64,000 nucleotides of DNA from Dactylis glomerata (Eukaryota > Streptophyta > Magnoliopsida > Poales > Poaceae): the NCBI GenBank assembly GCA_007115705.1, contig QXEO01000549.1, positions 620,001-684,000 on the forward strand. The letters are read 5' to 3'. Below are positions 11,482 to 22,630 of the stretch, piece by piece. Numbering within the stretch: the stretch's first letter is position 1; each line of letters opens with the position of its first letter. The notes under the pieces were generated by a model that saw nothing but the letters and a program-made list of their open reading frames with translations, made no database searches and was not told the DNA's origin. The translations under genes and the position numbers were made by a program.

Positions 11482-12725
11482 TGTAACAACCCAAATTTTA
11501 GGAAAATAAAAATAAATGCAATTTAATCAAATACCATATTTTGGAGCCAACAAAAACTTTTATTTAAATACAAGATTTATTTGTTATCTTTAAAAAAATG
11601 GTGAATTTGAGCATTTGCTCCCATGCATCAAATAAAAAGACCAATTTTTTTTCTTTGAACCTCACTTTCAAACCATTACAAAGAAAAGATTTGAAAAATA
11701 GGTAAAACCATATTTCAATAAAGGTAGCTTATTTCAAAAGAGTAGGATAAAAGAATCCATTCTAGGATGACTTAGCCAAATTTTGACCAAAACCTTTTAA
11801 AAACATTCTAGGATGACTTAGCCAAATTTTGAGACTAAATAAACCCTTTTTTATAAAGTGGGTTATTTGATTAAAGTTGTTTTCTACATATTTAATCTTT
11901 GCATGAATACATGCTACACCTACTTAAGTATTGAAGTTAACAAATCATAAACAATAGGAAGTCAAAACAGCAAGAAATGAGAAGAAACACAAAATCCTAT
12001 ATTGGAAACAAACAAGAAAATTGATCTGCAGGATATTATTGATTACCCTACTTTGCACATCTGGAGTAAGAAATCTGTGAACTAAACCATGATGTATTCT
12101 TTAACCATAAACTAGTACAAGTTATGAAGTCAGCAATTCTGCAAAGTTTGAACCCATAAAATCGTTTGAACCCTATTTGAAAATTCTCCAAACTTTGAAT
12201 CTGAATCATGCACCATTCAAATGTCATATTATTGTTGCAACCAAACTAGCACCTCTTGATCTATACTAAACATTTTCAGAGTCCCTCTTCAAAATAGAGA
12301 GCAACTCCTATTGGAAGTTTTCAAAGATTTGAATTTCAAATTCTTGCGGCCATTTAGTCAAACAGCTGGCAGGCACATTTTCGACTTCAAAGCAAAGACA
12401 AGTGGACAACTTGTCCAACCTTCCCTGGGGCTAGCCACTTGCTCCAGGAACACTGCGCAGCTCCCACTTGCCCGCTCCTCTCTTCCCTTTACTTCCCCTC
12501 GCCCGAACCTGGCCAGAGAACTGAGGAATTAGTCACCGTCGCTCCCCTCGGGCTCCCCTCTGAATCGCAGCACCACACCTTATGCTGATGCGCCAGCAGG
12601 CCTTATGGGCTCCCCGCAGCTCGAGACCACCACCCGTTACCTCCCTCTCCACTCCCTTTTACCTGAGAACGACGTGTTCCGCCGCCCCAGGCCAACCCCC
12701 TCCCCCCCGTACCACCTCTCTGGCC

Positions 12726-12732
12726 TATAAAA
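12726..12732 (+). promoter_or_regulatory. TATA box in the LTR of B
   Basis: TATAAAA in the context GGCCTATAAAAGGCC, preserved at 33227-33233 in the other LTR. It lies 1.25 kb into the LTR, so U3 is about 1.25 kb and R-U5 about 3.1 kb long. Confidence 0.7.
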
Positions 12733-13001
12733 GGCCACCATTCTTGCCCGAAAAGATTCATACCATCCCCAGAAACCTCCTAGACATCATATCCCTCCCC
12801 ATCTCCCTCTCGGTGGCCGTAGCCGTCGACGCTGGCAAGGTTCGGAGCGCGGGCGGCGCCACCGCATCCGGCCGCCGTTGGAGGAACGGATGGCAGGAGG
12901 TGGACGAGCCGGGTCGTCGCAACCTTTTCTGCTTCATCGTCATCGAGCTCTGCTTCCTCTACACCGCACCCCATCTCCGCCCTCTTCTCTGCAGACCGCC
13001 G

Positions 13002-13007
13002 GTGAGT
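13002..13007 (+). promoter_or_regulatory. Strong 5' splice site in the LTR of B
   Basis: CCG|GTGAGT, a near-consensus donor about 240 bp after the expected transcription start. The same sequence is at 33511-33516 in the 3' LTR. With the acceptor at 14176 it would remove a 1.2-kb intron from the leader. Confidence 0.5.
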
Positions 13008-14176
13008 CCCGCCTCGAGACGAGGAAGACGACCCCGTACCGGTTAGGGTTAGACTAGGTTCTGCCCAGTGGGGCCTGTTGCCAGCGTTTTTTTAATTTTT
13101 TTGCCCTTGCCACCCACCCAAGTGCAGCCTAGCAGGCAGGCCCAGCTATGTCTATGTGTCTGGCCCAGGTTAAAAAAAAGGTATTTAGGTTTGGCAAATT
13201 TTCGAAATAGTTTTCAGATGCTGTCTTAGATTTAATTTTCCCGGAGATCTATAGATTCAAATTTAATATATGAATATGTTCTGGAAACCTTAGAACATGA
13301 GATATCCATTAGAAGTGGTTTTAACACAATTAGATTTACATAGTGATTGCAGCAAAAATAACAAAACAGGAGCTTTTCCACCTTAGAAAATCCATATCAA
13401 ATCTAATAAAATTCCTAAAAATATAAATCCAACTCTAGAAATTCACAATTAGTGATACCCATCTGCCTATAGCATTAGATATCATTTTAGAACCTTTTAA
13501 AGTAAATGCTATTTACCTATATGGTTAAATAGGCATTTGCCATATAGGATTTTATTAAACTCAAACCTATAATCGAAATTTTTAGGGAACCCTTATTGTT
13601 AAACCACATTTCCAAATACCTATCTGTAGGTATTGATCTTAGTCCATGTGGACTTGTAGGAGGTATTTGGAAATTTAATACTACATAGTAGTAATTAGAA
13701 ACTCAAACTTGCACACCTATCTCAAAATATGGAAATGATATCAAACCAATTCTAATCAACCACATTTTCAGATATTAATCTATAACCCCTGATCCAAGTC
13801 AACTAGGATTAATATATTGCACTTGTAGATTCAAACTTGATTACTAAATAGTTGCAAACTAGAAATGGCTTCAATAAAAGAAAAATACTCTAAATCCTAT
13901 GAAGCCTCTTTGGTTGAATCATAATATTGAATATCTACTTGTGGTCTATGACCATGGTCAATAAGGACTTGCAAGAGATATTTCATGATTCAAAGTAAAT
14001 TAAATCCTCACTTAAGTCAAGAAAGTGATAATCCCATCTATATGAACTCAATTAAGTTGAAGCCACTCTCCATAGCATTCGTAGATAACTTTCCTTACCC
14101 TAGTATCCTTGATTGTTGAATGTGTGTGGTTTGTGAAATGCTTGGTGATTGTATGCATTTATTTTTCGACGATTAG

Positions 14177-14361
14177 ACAACAAAGAGAGTAAGGAGAATG
14201 GATCCCGAAGTCCACCAAGAAATGGAGTTGGAGATCAATCAATCGAAGATGAAGACTATTTTGACGTTGCCAAGCTAGGCAAGCCATCTTTCGATCATAC
14301 CATTACGTAGTTTTATAATGCATGTTTACTTGCTTTTAAAGAAAAGTACATACTAAAATAA
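14177..14361 (+). other. Coding-like exon in the 5' LTR of B
   Basis: After a TTAG acceptor the frame reads an acidic Ser-rich segment (KESKENGSRSPPRNG; DEDYFDV) and a hydrophobic end (FYNACLLAFKEK). A TAG interrupts it where the 3' LTR copy (52519-52703) has CAG. Function unknown. It may be an exon of a leader ORF or a captured fragment. Confidence 0.45.
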
Positions 14362-15863
14362 TTGTTACAAAGTTGCAAATGAGTAGAGATGTCTTGCTTA
14401 ACAAGTGCATCCAACCCTTTTCTTGGATGCCATCAAGAGCATCAAACTTAGCCTACCTTTGAGAACCCCTTTTCCTGGTGGATGCTAAGTAGAGCAACAA
14501 GCTAAGCCTATCCAATATACCTACCTATATCCTTGTGCCCTCATGAGGATCATGCTTGAGCTAAAGGCATTTATGGAAAACTACTAGGTGGGAACCCCAA
14601 TGTAGATCATGAACATTTTGATTATGAAAACCTTGGATGGATGATTGTCCTCCAAGTTGAGTCTTTGCATGAAGATTCGAAATGAACTAATGACTACAGA
14701 ATGATTTATGGAATAAAAGGATGATGTGTTGGGTATTTTCCGAACCAACCATACCGTACGACCACATTACCTTGAAATGGGACAAGGCTTAGTGGAGTAG
14801 TTAGTTTGTTTTGGTGTAGACACTACAAATGTAGTGGAAGTCCGACCATGGACTCCATGACCAGGGTTCCTAGGTTGGGATAACCTAGGTTCACCATCCT
14901 CCTGTTTAGGTGGTTGGGGTACACGCCGAAGAGCCCTCATTCAATATTGGACTACCTTGAGTAGGACTCTACCAAGGATTAGTATCATTCCGGAGTGACA
15001 AGTGGCTGGGGACTTTGCACACCTCGGACAGCCAATTGGACTCTGGTGTTGAGGGACACATCTCTTGGTGGTGGTGTTTATGCTAAGATGGGTCGATGAA
15101 ACATTAATGATCGGTTGCTACTCGTGGCATACGTCGTTATGCGGGGATGTGCACCACACGATGAGTAGCCGGATGGTGTGGGTAAAGTGTACAACCTCTG
15201 CAGAGTGTAAAACTATTCGAATAGCCGCGTCCGCGGTCATGGACAGTTGGGTTGGTTGTACTTGACCTTTGTCGAGAATTTGAGCAATTATGAAGTGAAC
15301 TATGCCATCGGTGCATGATGTGACTTGGAAAATGAACTTGACACTTGGAAGTTCCATCCTAGATTCAACTTAGAGAATTAAATTTTTTTTACAACTTAAT
15401 GAATATTCTTGGGAAAGAAAACTAGCTTTATGCAAATGAACTTAGAGCTTAGACCACTATATGAGCCATGCATTTCCCTTCTCATTTATTTATAAGATGG
15501 TTTGCGAGTGCATCCAATGTACTCACGGCTCTGTCCCTGGCTATTAACTTGGCCAGACTTGAAAGAGAAAGATCAAGAAGGAAGGACCCTTGATGGCTTT
15601 GCGAACTAGGCTCGTTTCCTACTGTCGGTTTTTGCCTGTGCGGTTGAAGCTTGACAATATGGACCCAAAGTGTTATTCCGCTGCATTTTGATGTAATATA
15701 AGGTTTGGTCTGTATGACCACCTATGTAATCCCTTTTATTTACTATTTATAGCTGGAACTGGTTACCAACTATGTTATGTAAATCACAACAATGATTCTG
15801 GGATTGTGATGGATTACATAATGGGCACTTCGAATTTGTTATAAATTCGTGGGTGTTACAAGT

Positions 15864-15875
15864 TGGTATCGGAGC
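15864..15875 (+). promoter_or_regulatory. Primer binding site of B
   Basis: TGGTATCGGAGC starts three bases after the LTR end; it differs at one base from the plant tRNA-iMet complement. Confidence 0.88.
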
Positions 15876-16217
15876 CTAGGCTGACTCTAGGAAACCCTAG
15901 CTAGCATGGTCATTAGAAAATGATACCTTTGATATCACAAGTTTGGTATCAGGACTATCATGACCTTAGGAGACCTTAGTTAGAATGGTCGTTAGCTAAG
16001 AAAGTGATATTTTGGTAAAAACTTATTTCTACAAAAGAAAATTATTTGCTGTGGTACCCAAAGCCAAACTTATACTCCCATCTTATTCAATTTGAATATC
16101 TTATACTCTCAACTCATACTCTAAAGATACTTTTACAAAGAATTTACTTACCTCTTTGATTACAAAGTTGTTTAAATATTTGTTTTACGTTATCCCACAT
16201 CTACCCCAAATTATACT

Positions 16218-16912
16218 ATGGGCGATTCCAGCATAAGACCTAAGAATGCCGAGAACCAGAAGATCGTGGACTCGATCTTTTCCAAGGTGTCAACCTTCAA
16301 TGTCAACTACGACTGCTCCCATCAAAAGAGAGACAAATATTCACGCTACCCAGAAATCTTCTGAAAAGAGGCAGCTCTTCAAGATAAAGACTTCAAAATC
16401 AAATCATGGTGATCAGAAATGATGAAGTCCTTAGTAACCCTGACCCCTAGGACTTATAGGAAATGCTCTGTTATTTTGATTGAGCTACCTTAACTCACGA
16501 TTAGTAAGTTTGCTTAGTACCTCGTGTGTTTGAATGATTGATGTGTTTTCTAATGTGTTTCTCATATAACATACGGAAACATGTAGCAGCCATCCCAGCA
16601 ATTGGTTTGTAAATAAAAAAGTTGTTTTGGCTTTTTCGGCCCAAAATCAAACTTTGAACCATACCGATCCCATGTGAGAAACCTTTTGAACAATTTTCCC
16701 TCTCACCTGTTGCAGGACTTTACCCCTCTTCTACATCCCATGCTTGCAAGTCCACCATTTAATATATGTATGAAAGGAGGTCAAGCCAACTCAGACTTCG
16801 AACTACACCTCCAAGGGATTGCCCAGAGGTACCAAGCGGCATCAAATCTACACAAGTTTCCAATGAAGAGGAAAGGATATCTGCACACCCAACAAATTTG
16901 CTATGCTTGTGG
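16218..16912 (+). pseudogene. Gag-like region of B, 5' half
   Basis: An ATG at 16218 opens a frame (MGDSSIRPKN start) that soon meets a TGA. Further coding fragments run to 16912 and end in the first half of a zinc knuckle, C-Y-A-C-G, which E interrupts at 16912. A possible intron lies between a GTAAG near 16505 and a TTGCAG near 16714. The frame continues at 30673. No protease or RT is present, so this is the only protein-coding part of B. The 15877-16217 stretch before it is leader with no ORF. Confidence 0.5.
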
Positions 16913-17624
16913 TGTCATGGGAATTTAGAGACAGTAGCCATGGGGAGGCTTATCGAAGGGGCTCGACGGTGGTGACGATGGGTCCAGCTCGGGATTGTGC
17001 CAACGGAGACACCTCGAGGTCAAACCCCTACTTCCTGCCTGCTTCGTATTATCTCGACAGTAGCGATTACAGTGCTCCTTGAGCTGTTCGGGCTAGAGGA
17101 GGAAGAAGAAGATTGGATCTCCCTAGACTAAGGGTCCTGCCCCCCTTATATAGGCGGGGGTCTGGTTACAGGTTAGGTGGCGATTCGGCCGGCCATCGGC
17201 TCCTCTGTGGCCGCGTCCTCGGCGTGATCCTCTGGCCCTGCTCTGACAATCACGCTTTATAAAGCGCCTTTCCCCTTGGACCGGCATCTGGGAGGCATAT
17301 GCCTTCCCTTTTGCCTCGGATCCTCTCATGGGGAAGGCTCCTTGATCGCTGATTGGCTGGGTCCGGTCATAACGTTCGTCACTCCTGTCCTTTGCCTCTG
17401 TCACTCTTGTCGGGGCTATTCCACTTTTGGCAAAACAGCCGTTAGAGGGCTTTTATCTTCATCGCCCGGCTCTGGCTCTCCTCGGTGGAGTCGCCAGCCG
17501 GCTGCTGGCGCAGCCGGCCCTCCGGCCGGTGCTGTCTTCTCATCCTAGAGCCGTGGAGATTCCTGGGACGCCAGCCGACAGATAGCTCGGCCCATGGCAT
17601 GCTCCATTAGTCATCCCCATGACA
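16913..17624 (-). repeat. 3' LTR of E
   Basis: A 712-bp LTR, shorter than the 762-bp 5' copy. It lost about 36 bp between CTCG/GAGGT short repeats near 17015 and one unit of a GGAGCCGGCCCTCCGGGC tandem repeat near 17520. TATATA on the minus strand lies near 17153. No duplication is lost at its outer end. Confidence 0.92.
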
Positions 17625-17637
17625 CTAGCCCCCGAAA
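17625..17637 (-). promoter_or_regulatory. Polypurine tract of E
   Basis: Read on the minus strand TTTCGGGGGCTAG directly precedes the 3' LTR. It is nearly the same as the tract of D (TTCGGGGACTAG). Confidence 0.85.
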
Positions 17638-18074
17638 CTGGCGAAGTCTCATGGGTTAGCATGGGACTTCGGCGGGTTCTTCTCCTCGCTGAAGTCTTGC
17701 TCGTTTCCATCGAAGTCCCAGGATTCTTTGTCTGGTCTGGAGGTTGCTGGTTTCGAGGCCAAGTCGCGTGGAACTCCTTCGGCCGTCTCGAGATGTGCCG
17801 GCTCTAGGTCCCATCTAGCTGGCGGCCGCCTGGCGGTTGCGAGCCGGTACACCGCTCCCCTGGAACTTGTGCCGCTTCGGGTTCCGTCCCTATGCCGTAG
17901 CCAGCGCAGTGCGACAGCATCCTGTCTTGTCATTTTGACTCTTCGGCCTCCGTAATGATTCCAGAGGACGTCACGTGACAAGATGAGGCTTGCGTCAGTG
18001 ATGTGTCCCATCGAAACGCCACACGTATGATTTATTCGTATTAAACCGGCTCAGCTTTTCATGCCTCGCCAGCC

Positions 18075-18081
18075 TTTAAAT
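18075..18081 (+). promoter_or_regulatory. TATA-like box of the antisense gene in E
   Basis: TTTAAAT in a GC-rich setting, followed by a pyrimidine-rich stretch and the ATG at 18174 about 93 bp later. This looks like a host-type core promoter and 5' UTR, on the strand opposite to E's own transcript. Confidence 0.45.
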
Positions 18082-18173
18082 CTCGGAGCCCTCGAGGGTT
18101 TTCCCCACTCCCGAGCATCTCCACTCTTTCTCCTCACCGAGCGGTCACCTCCGCTTCTCCCCCGTCAGCTCCA

Positions 18174-18995
18174 ATGTCGTCGCTCGAAGCCACCAACGGA
18201 GCCGGGGCCAGAGCCGCCGGCGGGTCGGGCGGGCGCAAGCGCGGCCGCCCGCTCGGGAGTCAAAACAAAGCAAAGGACCCGGCGGCAACACCACCGGTTC
18301 CTCGGAGGCGCGGCCGCCCCCCGGGCAGCCGCAACAAGAAGACCCTAGAGGCACTTGTGACTGCGGCCGCCGCAGAGCCCTCCGGGGTTAGCCGCTCCAG
18401 CGCCATTGTCGCGGCCCCCGGGGGGGTGGTTGCCTTGGCCGCCGCCAACGCTGCGGCCCCCGCGGCCGTGACCTCTATCGCTGGTCTCACTGGGACTCCC
18501 CTGGAGGCAGCGGCCGCCCTCGTCGACGCCGCGATGGCGGTCGGGGCCGCCCCTCCGGGCCTCGCCGGCAAGAGCGTCGGCGGCTCCTCCAGCGCGGCCG
18601 CCGGCAAGGCGCGCAAGCCCCAGCGTCCGCCGCCTAAGCAGCGGCTCTCCTACACCCCAAATCATGGGTTCGCCACCTCCGTGGTGCACCTGCGGGCCGG
18701 GTGCGAGGAGCGTATGCCGCTCCCCGCTAGTTTCGTCGGCATGATGGGGAAGAACCCCCCAACGAGCATCATGGTGAAGGACGGCAGTGGCGGCCAGCCC
18801 CTGTACCTCGTCGAGGTCCTCCCCGACGAGTAGGGGAAGAGCTACCTCATCGAGGGCTGGGCGAAGTTCTTCGTCGATTACGACCTGAAGCGGGGCTGGT
18901 CTCTCATCCTGACCCACCGCTTCGGGTCGCCCATCCTCTGCGTCCGCATCGTCGACGACTCTGGCTGCGCCCGTGCCTACTCCCCCTGGCCGTGA
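18174..18995 (+). pseudogene. Antisense AT-hook and B3-like domain gene in E
   Basis: Plus-strand ORF from ATG 18174. Two AT-hooks are clear (residues 22-28 KRGRPLG; 44-56 RRRGRPPG...). An Ala-rich middle follows, then from about residue 179 a B3-like fold (MPLPASF, VEVLPDE, YLIEGWAKFF, LILTHRFGSPILCVRIVDDSGC). A TAG at 18831-18833 splits the B3 part; the same frame then runs to TGA at 18993-18995. AT-hooks bind the minor groove of AT-rich DNA and B3 domains bind specific DNA, so a chromatin or transcription role is likely for an intact copy. It lies between pol and the 3' LTR of E, antisense to E. The 18996-19190 stretch after it is noncoding. Confidence 0.62.
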
Positions 18996-19321
18996 TCGGC
19001 GAGCGCCCTCGAAGCCCCCTCTTTGACAATGGCATCATCAACAGAGGTCTAGGGATTTAGGAGGGGGAGTTCTTTTGTTATCTTGGCCCTTAGAGTGGCC
19101 CGTATTATGTAATTGCCCATCGTATGTTAAGAGCTCTTTCAATTTCCTGCAAATCTTTGCTTGTCTTCCTTCATTTGTTGCGTGCTTGTTTGTAACATCC
19201 CGGATTTTAGATTTGGGAATTTAATCATGTCATTCATTGCATATGCACCTCTGCATATTTCTCAAAACTGAAAAGATTTTTGTTTTGGACAAAAACCGGA
19301 TTTTATGTTGAATTGTATTTT

Positions 19322-20634
19322 TTTTTAGATAAAAGGCCAAGGGCCCGACGTTAAATTAATAACGCCAACAACGGCGACAGTGATACAAGATGCTGAACCC
19401 AGCTTACACGAAAGAACTGCACACACCCACACAGGACAGGCCTACCGAAGGAACTACCACCGGAGTCACGAACAGGGGTCACGGCCAACAAGAAACTACG
19501 CCGGGGAGGAAACACACGCGCAGGGCGGGCATCGTTGTCGGGCCGGAGCTCACCCTAGAGCTCGAGCAAGCCAACAAACAATGCACGACGCCAAGAAGAT
19601 ATAGTCGGCGACGTCAACAGAAGCCAAACACCACCCCCGAGACTGCAACAGAGGCAAATCTGAGAAAGACCAAACGAGGAATGCCGAGGGTGCAGAGCAC
19701 GCAACAAGCCTTGCCGAAGAAAGCACACCGGAGAGACTCCGATACACCTCCTACGGAGAGCCATGTGTCAGGGACTCCAAGGCGGCGTCTTCAAGAAGAA
19801 CACGACGCAGGAGCGCCGCCACCGCCCGATCCAAAGATCTTGGGCTTTCACCCGGAGCCCGTAGAAGACAGAGAGCAGCCACACGACGCCTTCAGGAAGG
19901 GGACGGCGTCCACGGACGTCGCCGTCGTGGCCCAAGGGGCAAGGGTTTCCCCTCGGCAAAGCTCACCACCTGCTACACATGGTACGGCGTCGCCGAAGCA
20001 ACACCGGGCCACTACCCCAACACATGGCTCGCCGGTACCACGTTGTCCACACGACCATAGCCACCGGCCAGCACCAGAGCCTCTGGCTCGCCCGCCAACC
20101 AGCAAAGCTCCCACCTTCCAGGGCCGCCGCCCCGGCGTCCCAACTCTGCGCACCGGTGAACTGGACGAACCGAGAGTCGCCACCGGAGAACAACGAACAA
20201 CACTGGCCTGCCACCGCACCAAGCCACCACCGAAGCCTGACGAGGACTCCACCGGCCAGATCGACGACCTGCAGCCCCCTGGCTGCTGGCGCCAACAGAT
20301 CTGGGGCGAGGAGGTCGATGGGCTCGAAAGGGCCCAGGGCCCCTGCCCCGGCCCAAGCTCGAGGCGTGCAGATCTGCAGCCGCCCTGCCAATCGCGCCTC
20401 TGGAACCCTCACCCGCAGGGCGCTGCGCCGTTGCCGGCCAAGCAGCCGTCGTTGCCGCACCGGCCTCCGCGACCTCCGACCACCACCAGTCCACCGGCCG
20501 CCGAGCTCGCGCCGCCCGAAGCAGAGGCCGCGCCAAGGAGCCGCCGCCACGAGCGCGCCCGCACCTCGTAGTCACCACGCCGCCGGAGATCAGCCGCGCC
20601 GCCGCGCCCTACGACCAGCGCCGTAGCATGTCTT
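19322..20634 (-). mobile_element. Retroposon I: GC-rich, poly(A)-tailed non-LTR insertion
   Basis: A 1.3-kb GC-rich segment that, on the minus strand, ends in CTTTTATCT and a poly(A) run (plus-strand T run 19318-19326). It is flanked by an 11-bp direct repeat AATTGTATTTT (19311-19321, 20635-20645). Tail plus long duplication is the mark of target-primed reverse transcription (LINE/SINE machinery). No RT or endonuclease is recognisable, so it is a truncated or non-autonomous LINE, or a retroposed transcript. A 393-codon open frame on the opposite strand (19390-20571) is Pro/Arg-rich and looks like a composition artefact. Confidence 0.75.
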
Positions 20635-21155
20635 AATTGTATTTTCAAGCTTAGTATGTCTTAGCATGTCTTAATTGCATCAATATATATTTTTGTACTA
20701 TTTGATGGGCTTGTACAATGTTCCAATGTATCTAGGAATATAGCCCTTGATTTTACATATTCAGAGAAATTGGTTTTGCTCAATTTGGAGCCCTGAAACT
20801 AATTTTATAGGCAAAACAGTAAACAGTTTTCAGTTAAATTCAAAAAAGAATAAAAGAAAAAAAGTTTCAGGCCGCCGGACCGAACTGGGACAAACTCGGC
20901 CCAGTCAGCCGCAGCCAGCATCAGCCCGCCGCGTGCGGCGGGTATTAAGGGCCGCTGGCCCAAGCAAGCCAGCAGCCAGCCCGCCCTGTTTTTCCTTTTC
21001 TTTTTCTTTTCTTTATTCCCTCACGGCTGGGACCCACATGTCATCACTGAGTTCGGTCCGCTCGTTCCAGGAGATCTGTACGCGTGGGTCTCAGTACCGA
21101 TCGGATCTAACCAAAAACGTCGGATTTTGTTGCCCCTTTTCCACGAAACTTCACC

Positions 21156-21163
21156 TATAAATA
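21156..21163 (+). promoter_or_regulatory. TATA box of LTR F
   Basis: TATAAATA in CACCTATAAATAGCCC, followed within 60 bp by a C/T-rich stretch and CGAAACCCTAGC, typical of plant core promoters. Possible splice signals follow: GTAAGA near 21259, CTATAG near 21356 and CCG|GTGAGC near 21581. Confidence 0.6.
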
Positions 21164-22230
21164 GCCCTAGACCTCCTCTATCTTTCCCCCACGAAACCCT
21201 AGCTTTTTGAGCCGCCAGGCTGCTCCAATCTCTCGCCGGAGCGCCGCCATTGGAGCTCAGTAAGAGCTCGAATTCGTCGCCCCCGAGCCCTCTTTTTGCC
21301 CCTAACCTTTTCCTCATGCTATACTGACCTTCCTCACCCGTTTTCCCCTTCTATAGATCACCGGTTCGCCGGTAATTGCTCGTCGGAGTTCCACCGGAGT
21401 TGGAGAGCTCCATCCGCACGTCGCCATCGAACGGGGAAGGAGGAGAAGGTCCCGAGGAGATCTTCGTGACCGCCACGAGGAGCTGAACGTCGTCTTCTAC
21501 TTCGCCGAGACGGGAGATCGCCGGAGCACCGCCGCCGTCGACGTCCGAGCTCCACCACCGTCGCCGGCCAACTTTCTCCGGTGAGCTTCCCAGATCAGAT
21601 CCCAGCCGTCCATCTCGTTTTGGATCTAACGGCCGCTAGGGCTGATCCGGGTGAAGAGGTACGGGCGAATCACGCATCGCCACGTCGCTGGGAATATTCC
21701 GACCGGGTTTGATTTTCGTTTTAAAACACAGATTTGATGTGAATCTTAGAAAATTCATAACTTGAGATCTACACGTCCAAATTGAGCAAACTTTGCGCCT
21801 ATGGATTGATACAATTGTGTAGATTCTAGCTACAGTATCAAAAACAAGTATAGTAATGGTTTTAAATAGTGTTTTGCTGCAAGCTTTAATCTTGTGTTTT
21901 GATTATTAAAAATAGTTATAAAATTCTTTTTACAGTAAATCCTTTTGTTTTAGGACCCTATGACACCCCTAAGTACTGTAGCACGGCTAAATAATTTTTG
22001 GGAACTTTTTATACCACTTTTTTAGTTTGTATCTTTGCTCTAATAGTGTGTTGTTGATGTTATAAGCTTTATAATAACTCTAAAATTTTGCTCATGGCAT
22101 CATGCATATAGTAACAACCAGAGAACATGTTAAGTGTCCTTGAAGTGTTTAAAATTCATTTGCATGCATGTTTTCTTTGCATGAATTGTTTGTGATGGTT
22201 ATGTGCTTATAATGCTATATTTCATGTATA

Positions 22231-22293
22231 GACTGTGTTGAGTGCAACGAGTGCTTTTACGACGAGTGCACGAACTCCTCTCCTTACCAAGGC
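22231..22293 (+). other. Cysteine-rich micro-exon in LTR F
   Basis: After a GTATAG acceptor the frame reads D-C-V-E-C-N-E-C-F-Y-D-E-C-T-N and S-S-P-Y-Q-G-K. It matches the 1287-1349 segment of H without indels. Outside it the two LTRs differ more freely by eye. Spacing of the Cys residues suggests metal binding, but no known domain is recognised. Confidence 0.5.
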
Positions 22294-22630
22294 AAGTTGC
22301 TTTACCATGTTAAGCTTGATCCTTAACATTAAATTGATACATGTTTGTGTAGAGAGAATGCTATGATTTGTGAAGTTATAATATGATTGTGAGTAGACAT
22401 TGTGTGCAGAGATGTAGGATTTAACATGCACCCATTCTGGGGTAGCATTGTGAAAAATGTTTGGAATAAAAAGGTTTTCAATGCAATGTTGTGAAGCGTG
22501 AAAAGATATCTACGACAGCTGCATCCAGTGAGTGGCCCTACAAGCTTGCGCGCATTAGGAGCAATCAAAGGACTTTCTCGTCACCCTTCAAAAAAAGGAC
22601 TTCCTTGTCGTGTTTAGTTTTGAGCAAAAC

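Larger units (their letters stand above)
11482..15860 (+). repeat. 5' LTR of B
   Basis: A 4379-bp LTR. The 3' LTR copy (31894-54201 without C and D) is about 4.47 kb. The 5' copy lacks about 120 bp that the 3' copy has at 32175-32291 and instead carries a 21-bp filler (about 11762-11783) copied from 11807-11830. It contains a TATA box, a splice donor and a coding-like exon, described separately. The segments with uninterrupted C and D target sites are near 13600 and 13780. Confidence 0.9.

Noticed and set aside
12582..13046. 154-codon ORF in the 5' LTR of B
   Set aside because: Starts before the TATA box, spans the likely transcription start, and is not preserved in the 3' LTR copy.
16508..16714. 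Intron in the gag of B
   Set aside because: GTAAG and TTGCAG exist, but the frames on both sides are broken, so I could not support splicing beyond mentioning it.
18345..18917. 190-codon minus-strand ORF
   Set aside because: Shadow of the AT-hook/B3-like gene in GC-rich sequence; Gly/Arg-rich with no motif.
19390..20571. 393-codon plus-strand ORF in retroposon I
   Set aside because: Pro/Arg/Thr-rich with no domain, in a very GC-rich stretch that is also open in other frames; it lies antisense to the poly(A)-tailed strand.
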